Source: Hydractinia symbiolongicarpus (taxonomy: Eukaryota; Cnidaria; Hydrozoa; Anthoathecata; Hydractiniidae). From it: DNA of 64,000 bases. Made by a program: the position numbers and the translations under genes. Each line of letters begins with the position of its first letter. Positions within the stretch are counted from its first letter, which is position 1. Below the pieces are notes generated by a model. That model was given only the letters and a program-made list of their open reading frames with translations. It had not been told where the DNA came from and ran no database searches. Below, piece after piece: positions 1 through 13,480 of the stretch. The stretch lies in the NCBI RefSeq assembly GCF_029227915.1, contig NC_079877.1:36917851-36981850 (forward strand), in the 5' to 3' direction.

Positions 1-3000
1 CTTTTCACCACTAAAGCGCATGAGACTTGTAGTTTTTAAAAATGTTTTAATTTTTGATGGGACGCTGAATAAAAGAAGTTTAATCGCCGGCAAACGAAAA
101 CGCGCGATTTCCCGTAAATCCCGGGCTTGGCCCGTATAGTCAAATATATACAAAGAAAGTACCCTGTGAGTAAACTCATTTCCAGAACGATTTTTTAAAT
201 TATCTTTTCACCACTAAAACGCATGAGACTTGTAGTTTTCAAAAATGTTCTCATTTTTGATGAGACGCGGAATAAAAGAAGTTTAATCGCTGGCAAACGA
301 AAACCCGCGATTTCCCGTAAATCCCGGACTCGGCCCGTATAGTCAAAAGTATACAAAGAAACTACCCAGGGAGTAAAGTCATTTCCCGAACGATTTTTAA
401 ATTATTTTTTCACCACTAAAACGCATGAGACTTGTAGTTTTCAAAAATGTTTTAATTTTTGATGGGACGCTGTATAAAAGAAGTTTAATCGCCGGCAAAC
501 GAAAACGCGCGATTTCCCTTAAATCCCGGCCTTGGCCCGTATAGTCGAATATATACAAAGAAAGTACCCTGTGAGTAAAGTCATTTCCAGAAAGATTTTT
601 TAATTTATCTTTTCACCACTAAAACGCATGAGACTTGTAGTTTTCAAAAATGTTTTCATTTTTGATGAGACGCGGAATAAAAGAAGTTTAATCGCTGGCA
701 AACGAAAACTCGCGATTTCCCGTAAATCCCGGACTCGGGCCGTATAGTCAAAAGTATACAAAGAAACTACCCAGGGAGTAAACTCATTTCCCGAACGATT
801 TTTTAAATTATTTTTTCACCACTAAAAGGCATAAGACTTGTACTTTTCAAAAATGTTTTCATTTTTGATGAGACGCTGAATAAAAGAAGTTTAATCGCCG
901 GCAAACAAAAACCCGCGAATTCCCGTAAATCCCGGACTCGGCCCGTATAGTCGAATGTATACAAAGAAAGTACCCTGTGAGTAAACTCATTTCGAGAACG
1001 ATTTTTTAAATTATTTTTTCACCACTAAAACGCATGAGACTTGTAGTTTTCAAAAATGTTTTCATTTTTGATGAGACGCTGAATAAAAGAAGTTTAATCG
1101 TCGGCAAACGAAAACCCGCGATTTCCCGTAAATTCCGTGCTTGGCCCGTATAGTCGAGTATATACAAAGAAAGTACCCTGTGAGTAAACTCATTTCAAGA
1201 ACGATTTTTTAAATTATCTTTTCACCACTAAAACTCATGAGACTTGTAGTTTTCAAAAATGTTTTCATTTATTATTAGACGCTGAATAAAAGAAGTTTAA
1301 TCGCTGGCAAACGAAAACCCGCGAATTCCCGTAAAGCCGGGACTCGGCCCGTCTAGTCAAAAGTATACAAAGAAAATACCCAGGGAGTAAACTCATTTCC
1401 CGAACGATTTTTTAAATTATTTTTTCACCACTAAAGCGTATGAGACTTGTAGTTTTCAAAAATGTTTTCATTTTTGATGAGACGCTGAATAAAAGAAGTT
1501 TAATCGCCGGCAAACGAAAACCCGCGATTTCCCGTAAATCCCGGACTCGGTCCGTATAGTCGAAAGTATACAAAGAAAGTACCCTGCGAGTAAACTCATT
1601 TCCAGAACGATTTTTTAAATTATCTTTTCACCACTTAAACGCATGAGACTTGTAGTTTTCAAAAATGTTTTCATTTTTGATGAGACGCTGAATAAAAGAA
1701 GTTTAATCGCCGGCAAACGAAAACCCGCGAATTCCCGTAAATCCCGGACTCGGCCCGTATAGCCAAAAGTATACAAAGAAAGTGTCTAGGAAGTAAACTC
1801 AATTCCCGAACGATTTTTTAAATTATCTTTTCACCACTAAAACGCATGAGACTTTTAGTTTTCAAAAATGTTTTCATTTTTGATGAGACGCTGAATAAAA
1901 GAAGTTTAATCGCTGGCAAACAAAAATCCGCGATTCCCGTAAATCCGGGACCCGGCCCGTTTAGTCAAAAGTATACAAAGAAAATACCCAGGGAGTAAAC
2001 TCATTTCCCGAACGATTTTTTAAATTATTTTTTCACCACTAAAACGCATGAGACTTGTAGTTTTCAAAAATGTTTTCATTTTTGATGAGACGCTGAATAA
2101 AAGAAGTTTAATCGCCGGCAAACGAAAACCCGAGATTTCCCGTAAATCCCGTGCTTGGCCCGTATAGTCGAGTATATAGAAAGAAAGTACCCTGTGAGTA
2201 AACTCATTTCAAGAACGATTTTTTAAATTATCTTTTCACCACTAAAACGCATGAGACTTGTAGTTTTCAAAAATGTTTTCATTTTTGATGAGACGCTGAA
2301 TAAAAGAAGTTTAATCGCCGGCAAACAAAAACCCGCCAATTCCCGTAAATCCCGTGCTTGGCTCGTATAGTCGAGTATATACAAAGAAAGTACCCTGTGA
2401 GTAAACTCATTTGAAGAACAATTTTTTAAATTATCTTTTCACCACTAAAACGCATGAGACTTGTAGTTTTCAAAAATGTTTTCATTTTTGATGAGACGCT
2501 GAATAAAAGAAGTTTAATTGCCGGCAAACAAAAACCCGCGAATTCCCGTAAATCTCGGACTCGGCCCGTATAGTGGAATGTATACAAAGAAAGTACCCTG
2601 TGAGTAAACTCATTTTCCGAACGATTTTTTAAATTATTTTTTCACCACTAAAACGCATGAGACTTGTAGTTTTCAAAAATGTTTTCATTTTTGATGAGAC
2701 GCTGAATAAAAGAAGTTTAATCGCCGACAAACAAAAACCCGCGATTTCCCGTAAATTCCGTGCTTGGCCCGTATAGTCAAATATATACAAAGAAAGTACC
2801 CTGTGAGTAAACTCATTTCCAGAACGATTTTTTAAATTATCTTTTCACCACTAAAACGCATGAGACTTGTAGTTTTCAAAAATGTTCTCATTTTTGATGA
2901 GACGCGGAATAAAAGAAGTTTAATCGCTGGCAAACAAAAACCCGCGATTTCCCGTAAATCCCGGACTCGGCCCGTATAGTCAAAAGTATACAAAGAAACT

Positions 3001-3050
3001 ACCCAGGGAGTAAACTCATTTCCCGAACGATTTTTTAAATTATTTTTTCA
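1..3050 (+). repeat. Satellite, mixed monomer types, left window edge
   Basis: About 15 monomers without a short clean HOR. The stretch from about 380 to 950 contains a monomer with GACGCTGTATAAAAG (471) and one with AAAAGGCATAAGACTTGTAC (from about 825). Both recur 4,870 bp (24 units) to the right. The monomer at about 1,220-1,420 has a short CATTTATTATTAGACG block that recurs as CATTTATTATGAGACG about 4.67 kb further on. The array is cut by the window edge at position 1, so its true left end is not seen. Nothing other than satellite is present. Confidence 0.9.
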
Positions 3051-4760
3051 CCACTAAAACGCATGAGACTTGTAGTTTTCAAAAATGTTTTCATTTTTGA
3101 TGAGACGCTGAATAAAAGAAGTTTAATCGCCGGCAAACGAAAACCCGAGATTTCCCGTAAATCCCGTGCTTGGCCCGTATAGTCGAGTATATAGAAAGAA
3201 AGTACCCTGTGAGTAAACTCATTTCAAGAACGATTTTTTAAATTATCTTTTCACCACTAAAACGCATGAGACTTGTAGTTTTCAAAAATGTTTTCATTTT
3301 TGATGAGACGCTGAATAAAAGAAGTTTAATCGCCGGCAAACAAAAACCCGCCAATTCCCGTAAATCCCGTGCTTGGCCCGTATAGTCGAGTATATACAAA
3401 GAAAGTACCCTGTGAGTAAACTCATTTGAAGAACGATTTTTTAAATTATCTTTTCACCACTAAAACGCATGAGACTTGTAGTTTTCAAAAATGTTTTCAT
3501 TTTTGATGAGACGCTGAATAAAAGAAGTTTAATTGCCGGCAAACAAAAACCCGCGAATTCCCGTAAATCTCGGACTCGGCCCGTATAGTCGAATGTATAC
3601 AAAGAAAGTACCCTGTGAGTAAACTCATTTTCCGAACGATTTTTTAAATTATTTTTTCACCACTAAAACGCATGAGACTTGTAGTTTTCAAAAATGTTTT
3701 CATTTTTGATGAGACGCTGAATAAAAGAAGTTTAATCGCCGGCAAACGAAAACCCGAGATTTCCCGTAAATCCCGTGCTTGGCCCGTATAGTCGAGTATA
3801 TAGAAAGAAAGTACCCTGTGAGTAAACTCATTTCAAGAACGATTTTTTAAATTATCTTTTCACCACTAAAACGCATGAGACTTGTAGTTTTCAAAAATGT
3901 TTTCATTTTTGATGAGACGCTGAATAAAAGAAGTTTAATCGCCGGCAAACAAAAACCCGCCAATTCCCGTAAATCCCGTGCTTGGCCCGTATAGTCGAGT
4001 ATATACAAAGAAAGTACCCTGTGAGTAAACTCATTTGAAGAACGATTTTTTAAATTATCTTTTCACCACTAAAACGCATGAGACTTGTAGTTTTCAAAAA
4101 TGTTTTCATTTTTGATGAGACGCTGAATAAAAGAAGTTTAATTGCCGGCAAACAAAAACCCGCGAATTCCCGTAAATCTCGGACTCGGCCCGTATAGTCG
4201 AATGTATACAAAGAAAGTACCCTGTGAGTAAACTCATTTTCCGAACGATTTTTTAAATTATTTTTTCACCACTAAAACGCATGAGACTTGTAGTTTTCAA
4301 AAATGTTTTCATTTTTGATGAGACGCTGAATAAAAGAAGTTTAATCGCCGGCAAACGAAAACCCGAGATTTCCCGTAAATCCCGTGCTTGGCCCGTATAG
4401 TCGAGTATATAGAAAGAAAGTACCCTGTGAGTAAACTCATTTCAAGAACGATTTTTTAAATTATCTTTTCACCACTAAAACGCATGAGACTTGTAGTTTT
4501 CAAAAATGTTTTCATTTTTGATGAGACGCTGAATAAAAGAAGTTTAATCGCCGGCAAACAAAAACCCGCCAATTCCCGTAAATCCCGTGCTTGGCCCGTA
4601 TAGTCGAGTATATACAAAGAAAGTACCCTGTGAGTAAACTCATTTGAAGAACGATTTTTTAAATTATCTTTTCACCACTAAAACGCATGAGACTTGTAGT
4701 TTTCAAAAATGTTTTCATTTTTGATGAGACGCTGAATAAAAGAAGTTTAATTGCCGGCAA
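3050..4760 (+). repeat. Trimer higher-order repeat (609 bp)
   Basis: Three monomer types alternate in fixed order: one with AGTATATAGAAAG, one with CCCGCCAATTCCC and TCATTTGAAGAACG, and one with TTAATTGCCGGC, AAATCTCGGACTCGG and TCATTTTCCGAACG. The AGTATATAG marker falls at 3,186, 3,795 and 4,404, spaced 609 bp (3 units) each time. An earlier, less regular copy starts at 2,171, which is 1,015 bp (5 units) upstream. The three copies look nearly identical by eye, which points to recent unequal exchange. Confidence 0.88.
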
Positions 4761-7190
4761 ACAAAAACCCGCGAATTCCCGTAAATCTCGGACTCGGCCC
4801 GTATAGTCGAATGTATACAAAGAAAGTACCCTGTGACTAAACTCATTTTCCGAACGATTTTTTAAATTATTTTTTCACCACTAAAACGCATGAGACTTGT
4901 AGTTTTCAAAAATGTTTTCATTTTTGATGAGACGCTGAATAAAAGAAGTTTAATCGCCGACAAACAAAAACCCGCGATTTCCCGTAAATCCCGTGCTTGG
5001 CCCGTATAGTCAAATATATACAAAGAAAGTACCCTGTGAGTAAACTCATTTCCAAAACGATTTTTTAAATTATCTTTTCACCACTAAAACGCATGAGACT
5101 TGTAGTTTTCAAAAATGTTCTCATTTTTGATGAGACGCGGAATAAAAGAAGTTTAATCGCTGGCAAACAAAAACCCGCGATTTCCCGTAAATCCCGGACT
5201 CGGCCCGTATAGTCAAAAGTATACAAAGAAACTACCCAGGGAGTAAAGTCATTTCCCGAACGATTTTTAAATTATTTTTTCACCACTAAAACGCATGAGA
5301 CTTGTAGTTTTCAAAAATGTTTTAATTTTTGATGGGACGCTGTATAAAAGAAGTTTAATCGCCGGCAAACGAAAACGCGCGATTTCCCTTAAATCCCGGG
5401 CTTGGCCCGTATAGTCGAATATATACAAAGAAAGTACCCTGTGAGTAAAGTCATTTCCAGAAAGATTTTTTAATTTATCTTTTCACCACTAAAACGCATG
5501 AGACTTGTAGTTTTCAAAAATGTTTTCATTTTTGATGAGACGCGGAATAAAAGAAGTTTAATCGCTGGCAAACGAAAACTCGCGATTTCCCGTAAATCCC
5601 GGACTCGGGCCGTATAGTCAAAAGTATACAAAGAAACTACCCAGGGAGTAAACTCATTTCCCGAACGATTTTTTAAATTATTTTTTCACCACTAAAAGGC
5701 ATAAGACTTGTACTTTTCAAAAATGTTTTCATTTTTGATGAGACGCTGAATAAAAGAAGTTTAATCGTCGGCAAACGAAAACCCGCGATTTCCCGTAAAT
5801 TCCGTGCTTGGCCCGTATAGTCGAGTATATACAAAGAAAGTACCCTGTGAGTAAACTCATTTCAAGAACGATTTTTTAAATTATCTTTTCACCACTAAAA
5901 CTCATGAGACTTGTAGTTTTCAAAAATGTTTTCATTTATTATGAGACGCTGAATAAAAGAAGTTTAATCGCTGGCAAACAAAAACCCGCGAATTCCCGTA
6001 AATCTCGGACTCGGCCCGTATAGTCGAATGTATACAAAGAAAGTACCCTGTGACTAAACTCATTTTCCGAACGATTTTTTAAATTATTTTTTCACCACTA
6101 AAACGCATGAGACTTGTAGTTTTCAAAAATGTTTTCATTTTTGATGAGACGCTGAATAAAAGAAGTTTAATCGCCGACAAACAAAAACCCGCGATTTCCC
6201 GTAAATCCCGTGCTTGGCCCGTATAGTCAAATATATACAAAGAAAGTACCCTGTGAGTAAACTCATTTCCAAAACGATTTTTTAAATTATCTTTTCACCA
6301 CTAAAACGCATGAGACTTGTAGTTTTCAAAAATGTTCTCATTTTTGATGAGACGCGGAATAAAAGAAGTTTAATCGCTGGCAAACAAAAACCCGCGATTT
6401 CCCGTAAATCCCGGACTCGGCCCGTATAGTCAAAAGTATACAAAGAAACTACCCAGGGAGTAAAGTCATTTCCCGAACGATTTTTAAATTATTTTTTCAC
6501 CACTAAAACGCATGAGACTTGTAGTTTTCAAAAATGTTTTAATTTTTGATGGGACGCTGTATAAAAGAAGTTTAATCGCCGGCAAACGAAAACGCGCGAT
6601 TTCCCTTAAATCCCGGGCTTGGCCCGTATAGTCGAATATATACAAAGAAAGTACCCTGTGAGTAAAGTCATTTCCAGAAAGATTTTTTAATTTATCTTTT
6701 CACCACTAAAACGCATGAGACTTGTAGTTTTCAAAAATGTTTTCATTTTTGATGAGACGCGGAATAAAAGAAGTTTAATCGCTGGCAAACGAAAACTCGC
6801 GATTTCCCGTAAATCCCGGACTCGGGCCGTATAGTCAAAAGTATACAAAGAAACTACCCAGGGAGTAAACTCATTTCCCGAACGATTTTTTAAATTATTT
6901 TTTCACCACTAAAAGGCATAAGACTTGTACTTTTCAAAAATGTTTTCATTTTTGATGAGACGCTGAATAAAAGAAGTTTAATCGTCGGCAAACGAAAACC
7001 CGCGATTTCCCGTAAATTCCGTGCTTGGCCCGTATAGTCGAGTATATACAAAGAAAGTACCCTGTGAGTAAACTCATTTCAAGAACGATTTTTTAAATTA
7101 TCTTTTCACCACTAAAACTCATGAGACTTGTAGTTTTCAAAAATGTTTTCATTTATTATGAGACGCTGAATAAAAGAAGTTTAATCGCTG
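4757..7190 (+). repeat. Hexamer higher-order repeat (1,217 bp), two copies
   Basis: Two tandem copies of a six-monomer block, about 4,757-5,973 and 5,974-7,190. Paired markers 1,217 bp apart are: CTGTGACTAA at 4,831 and 6,048; GACGCTGTATAAAAG (TGTAT at 5,341 and 6,558); AAAAGGCATAAGAC (GGC at 5,698 and 6,915); and CATTTATTATGAGACG at 5,933 and 7,150. The seam at about 5,973 lies inside a hybrid monomer: its left half is the CATTTATTATG type and its right half the AAATCTCGGACTCGG type. That is the signature of an in-register unequal crossover. Confidence 0.9.
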
Positions 7191-8700
7191 GCAAACGAAA
7201 ACCCGCGAATTCCCGTAAATCCGGGACTCGGCCCGTATAGTCAAAAGTATACAAAGAAAATACCCAGGGAGTAAACTCATTTCCCGAACGATTTTTTAAA
7301 TTATTTTTTCACCACTAAAACGTATGAGACTTGTAGTTTTCAAAAATGTTTTCATTTTTGATGAGACGCTGAATAAAAGAAGTTTAATCGCCGGCAAACG
7401 AAAACCCGCGATTTCCCGTAAATCCCGGACTCGGTCCGTATAGTCGAAAGTATACAAAGAAAGTACCCTGCGAGTAAACTCATTTCCAGAACGATTTTTT
7501 AAATTATCTTTTCACCACTTAAACGCATGAGACTTTTAGTTTTCAAAAATGTTTTCATTTTTGATGAGACGCTGAATAAAAGAAGTTTAATCGCCCGCAA
7601 ACGAAAACCCGCGATTTCCCGTAAATCCGGGACTCGGCCCGTATAGTCAAAAGTATACAAAGAAAATACCCAGGGAGTAAACTCATTTCCCGAACGATGT
7701 TTTAAATTATCTTTTCACCACTAAAACGCATGAGACTTGTAGTTTTCAAAAATGTTCTCATTTTTGATGAGACGCGGAATAAAAGAAGTTTAATCGCTGG
7801 CAAACGAAAACCCGCGATTTCCCGTAAATCCCGGACTCGGCCCGTATAGTCAAAAGTATACAAAGAAACTACCCTGTGAGTAAACTCATTTCCCGAACGA
7901 TTTTTTAAATTATTTTTTCACCACTAAAACGCATGAGACTTGTAGTTTTCAAAAATGTTTTCATTTTTGATGAGACGCTGAATAAAAGAAGTTTAATCGT
8001 CGGCAAACGAAAACCCGCGATTTCCCGTAAATTCCGTGCTTCGCCCGTATAGTCGAGTATATACAAAGAAAGTACCCTGTGAGTAAACTCATTTCAAGAA
8101 CGATTTTTTAAATTATCTTTTCACCACTAAAACTCATGAGACTTGTAGTTTTCAAAAATGTTTTCATTTTTGATGAGACGCTGAATAAAAGAAGTTTAAT
8201 CGCCGGCAAACGAAAACCCGCGATTTCCCGTAAATCCCGGACTCGGTCCGTATAGTCGAAAGTATACAAAGAAAGTACCCTGCGAGTAAACTCATTTCCA
8301 GAACGATTTTTTAAATTATCTTTTCACCACTTAAACGCATGAGACTTGTAGTTTTCAAAAATGTTTTCATTTTTGATGAGACGCTGAATAAAAGAAGTTT
8401 AATCGCCGGCAAACGAAAACCCGCAAATTCCCGTAAATCCCGGACTCGGCCCGTATAGCCAAAAGTATACAAAGAAAGTGTCTAGGAAGTAAACTCATTT
8501 CCCGAACGATTTTTTAAATTATCTTTTCACCACTAAAACGCATGAGACTTTTAGTTTTCAAAAATGTTTTCATTTTTGATGAGACGCTGAATAAAAGAAG
8601 TTTAATCGCTGGCAAACAAAAATCCGCGATTCCCGTAAATCCGGGACCCGGCCCGTTTAGTCAAAAGTATACAAAGAAAATACCCAGGGAGTAAACTCAT
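7191..8700 (+). repeat. Satellite, mixed monomers
   Basis: About seven to eight monomers without an internal short HOR. It includes a monomer with CGATGTTTTAAATT in the tail (about 7,695), one with CTTCGCCCGTATAG (about 8,040) and one with AAGTGTCTAGGAAGTAAAC (about 8,480). The last of these types also occurs at about 1,785, 12,340, 12,940 and 17,000. No other sequence is seen. Confidence 0.85.
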
Positions 8701-10950
8701 TTCCCGAACGATTTTTTAAATTATCTTTTCACCACTAAAACGCATGAGACTTGTAGTTTTCAAAAATGTTTTCATTTTTGATGAGACGCTGAATAAAAGA
8801 AGTTTAATCGCCGGCAAACGAAAACCCGAGATTTCCCGTAAATCCCGTGCTTGGCCCGTATAGTCGAGTATATAGAAAGAAAGTACCCTGTGAGTAAACT
8901 CATTTCAAGAACGATTTTTTAAATTATCTTTTCACCACTAAAACGCATGAGACTTGTAGTTTTCAAAAATGTTTTCATTTTTGATGAGACGCTGAATAAA
9001 AGAAGTTTAATTGCCGGCAAACAAAAACCCGCGAATTCAAGTAAATCTCGGACTCGGCCCGTATAGTCGAATGTATACAAAGAAAGTACCCTGTGAGTAA
9101 ACTCATTTTCCGAACGATTTTTTAAATTATTTTTTCACCACTAAAACGCATGAGACTTGTAGTTTTCAAAAATGTTTTCATTTTTGATGAGACGCTGAAT
9201 AAAAGAAGTTTAATCGCTGGCAAACGAAAACCCGAGATTTCCCGTAAATCCCGTGCTTGGCCCGTATAGTCGAGTATATAGAAAGAAAGTACCCTGTGAG
9301 TAAACTCATTTCAAGAACGATTTTTTAAATTATCTTTTCACCACTAAAACGCATGAGACTTGTAGTTTTCAAAAATGTTTTCATTTTTGATGAGACGCTG
9401 AATAAAAGAAGTTTAATTGCCGGCAAACAAAAACCCGCGAATTCAAGTAAATCTCGGACTCGGCCCGTATAGTCGAATGTATACAAAGAAAGTACCCTGT
9501 GAGTAAACTCATTTTCCGAACGATTTTTTAAATTATTTTTTCACCACTAAAACGCATGAGACTTGTAGTTTTCAAAAATGTTTTCATTTTTGATGAGACG
9601 CTGAATAAAAGAAGTTTAATCGCCTGGCAAACAAAAATCCGCGATTCCCGTAAATCCGGGACCCGGCCCGTTTAGTCAAAAGTATACAAAGAAAATACCC
9701 AGGGAGTAAACTCATTTCCCGAACGATTTTTTAAATTATCTTTTCACCACTAAAACGCATGAGACTTGTAGTTTTCAAAAATGTTTTCATTTTTGATGAG
9801 ACGCTGAATAAAAGAACTTTAATCGCCGGCAAACGAAAACCCGAGATTTCCCGTAAATCCCGTGCTTGGCCCGTATAGTCGAGTATATAGAAAGAAAGTA
9901 CCCTGTGAGTAAACTCATTTCAAGAACGATTTTTTAAATTATCTTTTCACCACTAAAACGCATGAGACTTGTAGTTTTCAAAAATGTTTTTATTTTTGAT
10001 GAGACGCTGAATAAAAGAAGTTTAATTGCCGGCAAACAAAAACCCGCGAATTCAAGTAAATCTCGGACTCGGCCCGTATAGTCGAATGTATACAAAGAAA
10101 GTACCCTGTGAGTAAACTCATTTTCCGAACGATTTTTTAAATTATTTTTTCACCACTAAAACGCATGAGACTTGTAGTTTTCAAAAATGTTTTCATTTTT
10201 GATGAGACGCTGAATAAAAGAAGTTTAATCGCTGGCAAACGAAAACCCGAGATTTCCCGTAAATCCCGTGCTTGGCCCGTATAGTCGAGTATATAGAAAG
10301 AAAGTACCCTGTGAGTAAACTCATTTCAAGAACGATTTTTTAAATTATCTTTTCACCACTAAAACGCATGAGACTTGTAGTTTTCAAAAATGTTTTCATT
10401 TTTGATGAGACGCTGAATAAAAGAAGTTTAATTGCCGGCAAACAAAAACCCGCGAATTCAATTAAATCTCGGACTCGGCCCGTATAGTCGAATGTATACA
10501 AAGAAAGTACCCTGTGAGTAAACTCATTTTCCGAACGATTTTTTAAATTATTTTTTCACCACTAAAACGCATGAGACTTGTAGTTTTCAAAAATGTTTTC
10601 ATTTTTGATGAGACGCTGAATAAAAGAAGTTTAATCGCTGGCAAACAAAAATCCGCGATTCCTGTAAATCCGGGACCCGGCCCGTTTAGTCAAAAGTATA
10701 CAAAGAAAATACCCAGGGAGTAAACTCATTTCCCGAACGATTTTTTAAATTATCTTTTCACCACTAAAACGCATGAGACTTGTAGTTTTCAAAAATGTTT
10801 TCATTTTTGATGAGACGCTGAATAAAAGAACTTTAATCGCCGGCAAACGAAAACCCGAGATTTCCCGTAAATCCCGTGCTTGGCCCGTATAGTCGAGTAT
10901 ATAGAAAGAAAGTACCCTGTGAGTAAACTCATTTCAAGAACGATTTTTTA
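8700..10950 (+). repeat. Pentamer higher-order repeat (1,015 bp)
   Basis: Monomers carrying the rare GCGAATTCAAGTAAAT variant lie at 9,031, 9,437, 10,046 and 10,452 (GCGAATTCAATTAAAT at the last). The spacings are 406, 609 and 406 bp, so the pattern repeats every 1,015 bp (5 units). The rare AAAGAACTTTAATCG variant at 9,811 and 10,825 confirms the period to within 1 bp. The CAAAAATCCGCGATTCC monomers at about 8,610, 9,625 and 10,640 follow the same phase. One copy has an extra C (CGCCTGGCAAAC at about 9,621). Confidence 0.87.
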
Positions 10951-12289
10951 AATTATCTTTTCACCACTAAAACGCATGAGACTTGTAGTTTTCAAAAATG
11001 TTTTCATTTTTGATGAGACGCTGAATAAAAGAAGTTTAATCGCCGGCAAACGAAAACCCGCGATTTCCCGTAAATCCCGTGCTTGGCCCGTATAGTCGAG
11101 TATATACAAAGAAAGTACCCTGTGAGTAAACTCATTTCAAGAACGATTTTTTAAATTATCTTTTCACGCCTAAAACGCATGAGACTTGTAGTTTTCAAAA
11201 ATGTTTTCATTTTTGATGAGACGCTGAATAAAAGAAGTTTAATCGCTGGCAAACGAAAACCCGCGAATTCCCGTAAATCCGGAACTCGGCCCGTATAGTC
11301 AAAAGTATACAAAGAAAATACCCAGGGAGTAAACTCATTTCCCGAACGATTTTTTAAATTATTTTTCACCACTAAAAGGCATAAGACTTGTACTTTTCAA
11401 AAATGTTTTCATTTTTGATGAGACGCTGAATAAAAGAAGTTTAATCGCCGGCAAACAAAAACCCGCGAATTCCCGTAAATCCCGGACTCGGCCCGTATAG
11501 TCGAATGTACACAAAGAAAGTACCCTGTGAGTAAACTCATTTCCCGAACGATTTTTTAAATTATTTTTTCACCACTAAAACGCATGAGACTTGTAGTTTT
11601 CAAAAATGTTTTCATTTTTGATGAGACGCTGAATAAAAGAAGTTTAATCGTCGGCAAACGAAAACCCGCGATTTCCCGTAAATTCCGTGCTTGGCCCGTA
11701 TAGTCGAGTATATACAAAGAAAGTACCCTGTGAGTAAACTCATTTCAAGAACGATTTTTTAAATTATCTTTTCACCACTAAAACTCATGAGACTTGTAGT
11801 TTTCAAAAATGTTTTCATTTATTATGAGACGCTGAATAAAAGAAGTTTAATCGCTGGCAAACGAAAACCCGCGAATTCCCGTAAATCCGGGACTCGGCCC
11901 GTATAGTCAAAAGTATACAAAGAAAATACCCAGGGAGTAAACTCATTTCCCGAACGATTTTTTAAATTATTTTTTCACCACTAAAGCGTATGAGACTTGT
12001 AGTTTTCAAAAATGTTTTCATTTTTGATGAGACGCTGAATAAAAGAAGTTTAATCGCCGGCAAACGAAAACCCGCGATTTCCCGTAAATCCCGGACTCGG
12101 TCCGTATAGTCGAAAGTATACAAAGAAAGTACCCTGCGAGTAAACTCATTTCCAGAACGATTTTTTAAATTATCTTTTCACCACTTAAACGCATGAGACT
12201 TGTAGTTTTCAAAAATGTTTTCATTTTTGATGAGACGCTGAATAAAAGAAGTTTAATCGCCGGCAAACGAAAACCCGCGAATTCCCGTA
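10951..12289 (+). repeat. Satellite, second large superperiod copy (left part)
   Basis: Six to seven monomers, including one with TTTTCACGCCTAAAACG (about 11,162), the AAAAGGCATAAGACTTGTAC type (GGC at 11,378) and the CATTTATTATGAGACG type (11,816). The last two repeat at 16,042 and 16,480, that is 4,664 bp (23 units) later. One monomer has ACACAAAG where the others have ATACAAAG (about 11,510). No gene-like sequence. Confidence 0.85.
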
Positions 12290-13480
12290 AATCCCGGACT
12301 CGGCCCGTATAGCCAAAAGTATACAAAGAAAGTGTCTAGGAAGTAAACTCATTTCCCGAACGATTTTTTAAATTATCTTTTCACCACTAAAACGCATGAG
12401 ACTTTTAGTTTTCAAAAATGTTTTCATTTTTGATGAGACGCTGAATAAAAGAAGTTTAATCGCTGGCAAACAAAAATCCGCGATTCCCGTAAATCCGGGA
12501 CCCGGCCCGTTTAGTCAAAAGTATACAAAGAAAATACCCAGGGAGTAAACTCATTTCCCGAACGATTTTTTAAATTATCTTTTCACCACTAAAACGCATG
12601 AGACTTGTAGTTTTCAAAAATGTTTTCATTTTTGATGAGACGCTGAATAAAAGAAGTTTAATCGCCGGCAAACGAAAACCCGAGATTTCCCGTAAATCCC
12701 GTGCTTGGCCCGTATAGTCGAGTATATAGAAAGAAAGTACCCTGTGAGTAAACTCATTTCAAGAACGATTTTTTAAATTATCTTTTCACCACTAAAACGC
12801 ATGAGACTTGTAGTTTTCAAAAATGTTTTCATTTTTGATGAGACGCTGAATAAAAGAAGTTTAATTGCCGGCAAACAAAAACCCGCGAATTCCCGTAAAT
12901 CCCGGACTCGGCCCGTATAGCCAAAAGTATACAAAGAAAGTGTCTAGGAAGTAAACTCATTTCCCGAACGATTTTTTAAATTATCTTTTCACCACTAAAA
13001 CGCATGAGACTTTTAGTTTTCAAAAATGTTTTCATTTTTGATGAGACGCTGAATAAAAGAAGTTTAATCGCTGGCAAACAAAAATCCGCGATTCCCGTAA
13101 ATCCGGGACCCGGCCCGTTTAGTCAAAAGTATACAAAGAAAATACCCAGGGAGTAAACTCATTTCCCGAACGATTTTTTAAATTATCTTTTCACCACTAA
13201 AACGCATGAGACTTGTAGTTTTCAAAAATGTTTTCATTTTTGATGAGACGCTGAATAAAAGAAGTTTAATCGCCGGCAAACGAAAACCCGAGATTTCCCG
13301 TAAATCCCGTGCTTGGCCCGTATAGTCGAGTATATAGAAAGAAAGTACCCTGTGAGTAAACTCATTTCAAGAACGATTTTTTAAATTATCTTTTCACCAC
13401 TAAAACGCATGAGACTTGTAGTTTTCAAAAATGTTTTCATTTTTGATGAGACGCTGAATAAAAGAAGTTTAATTGCCGGC
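12290..13480 (+). repeat. Trimer higher-order repeat (609 bp), two copies
   Basis: A block of three monomers is present twice: one with AGCCAAAAGTATAC and GTGTCTAGGAAG, one with GAGACTTTTAG, CAAAAATCCGCG and GACCCGGCCCGTTTAG, and one with AGTATATAGAAAG. The markers at about 12,305, 12,401 and 12,721 recur about 609 bp further right. The same three-monomer group occurs singly at about 17,000-17,400 and, in part, at about 1,760-2,000 and 8,450-8,900. Confidence 0.85.
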
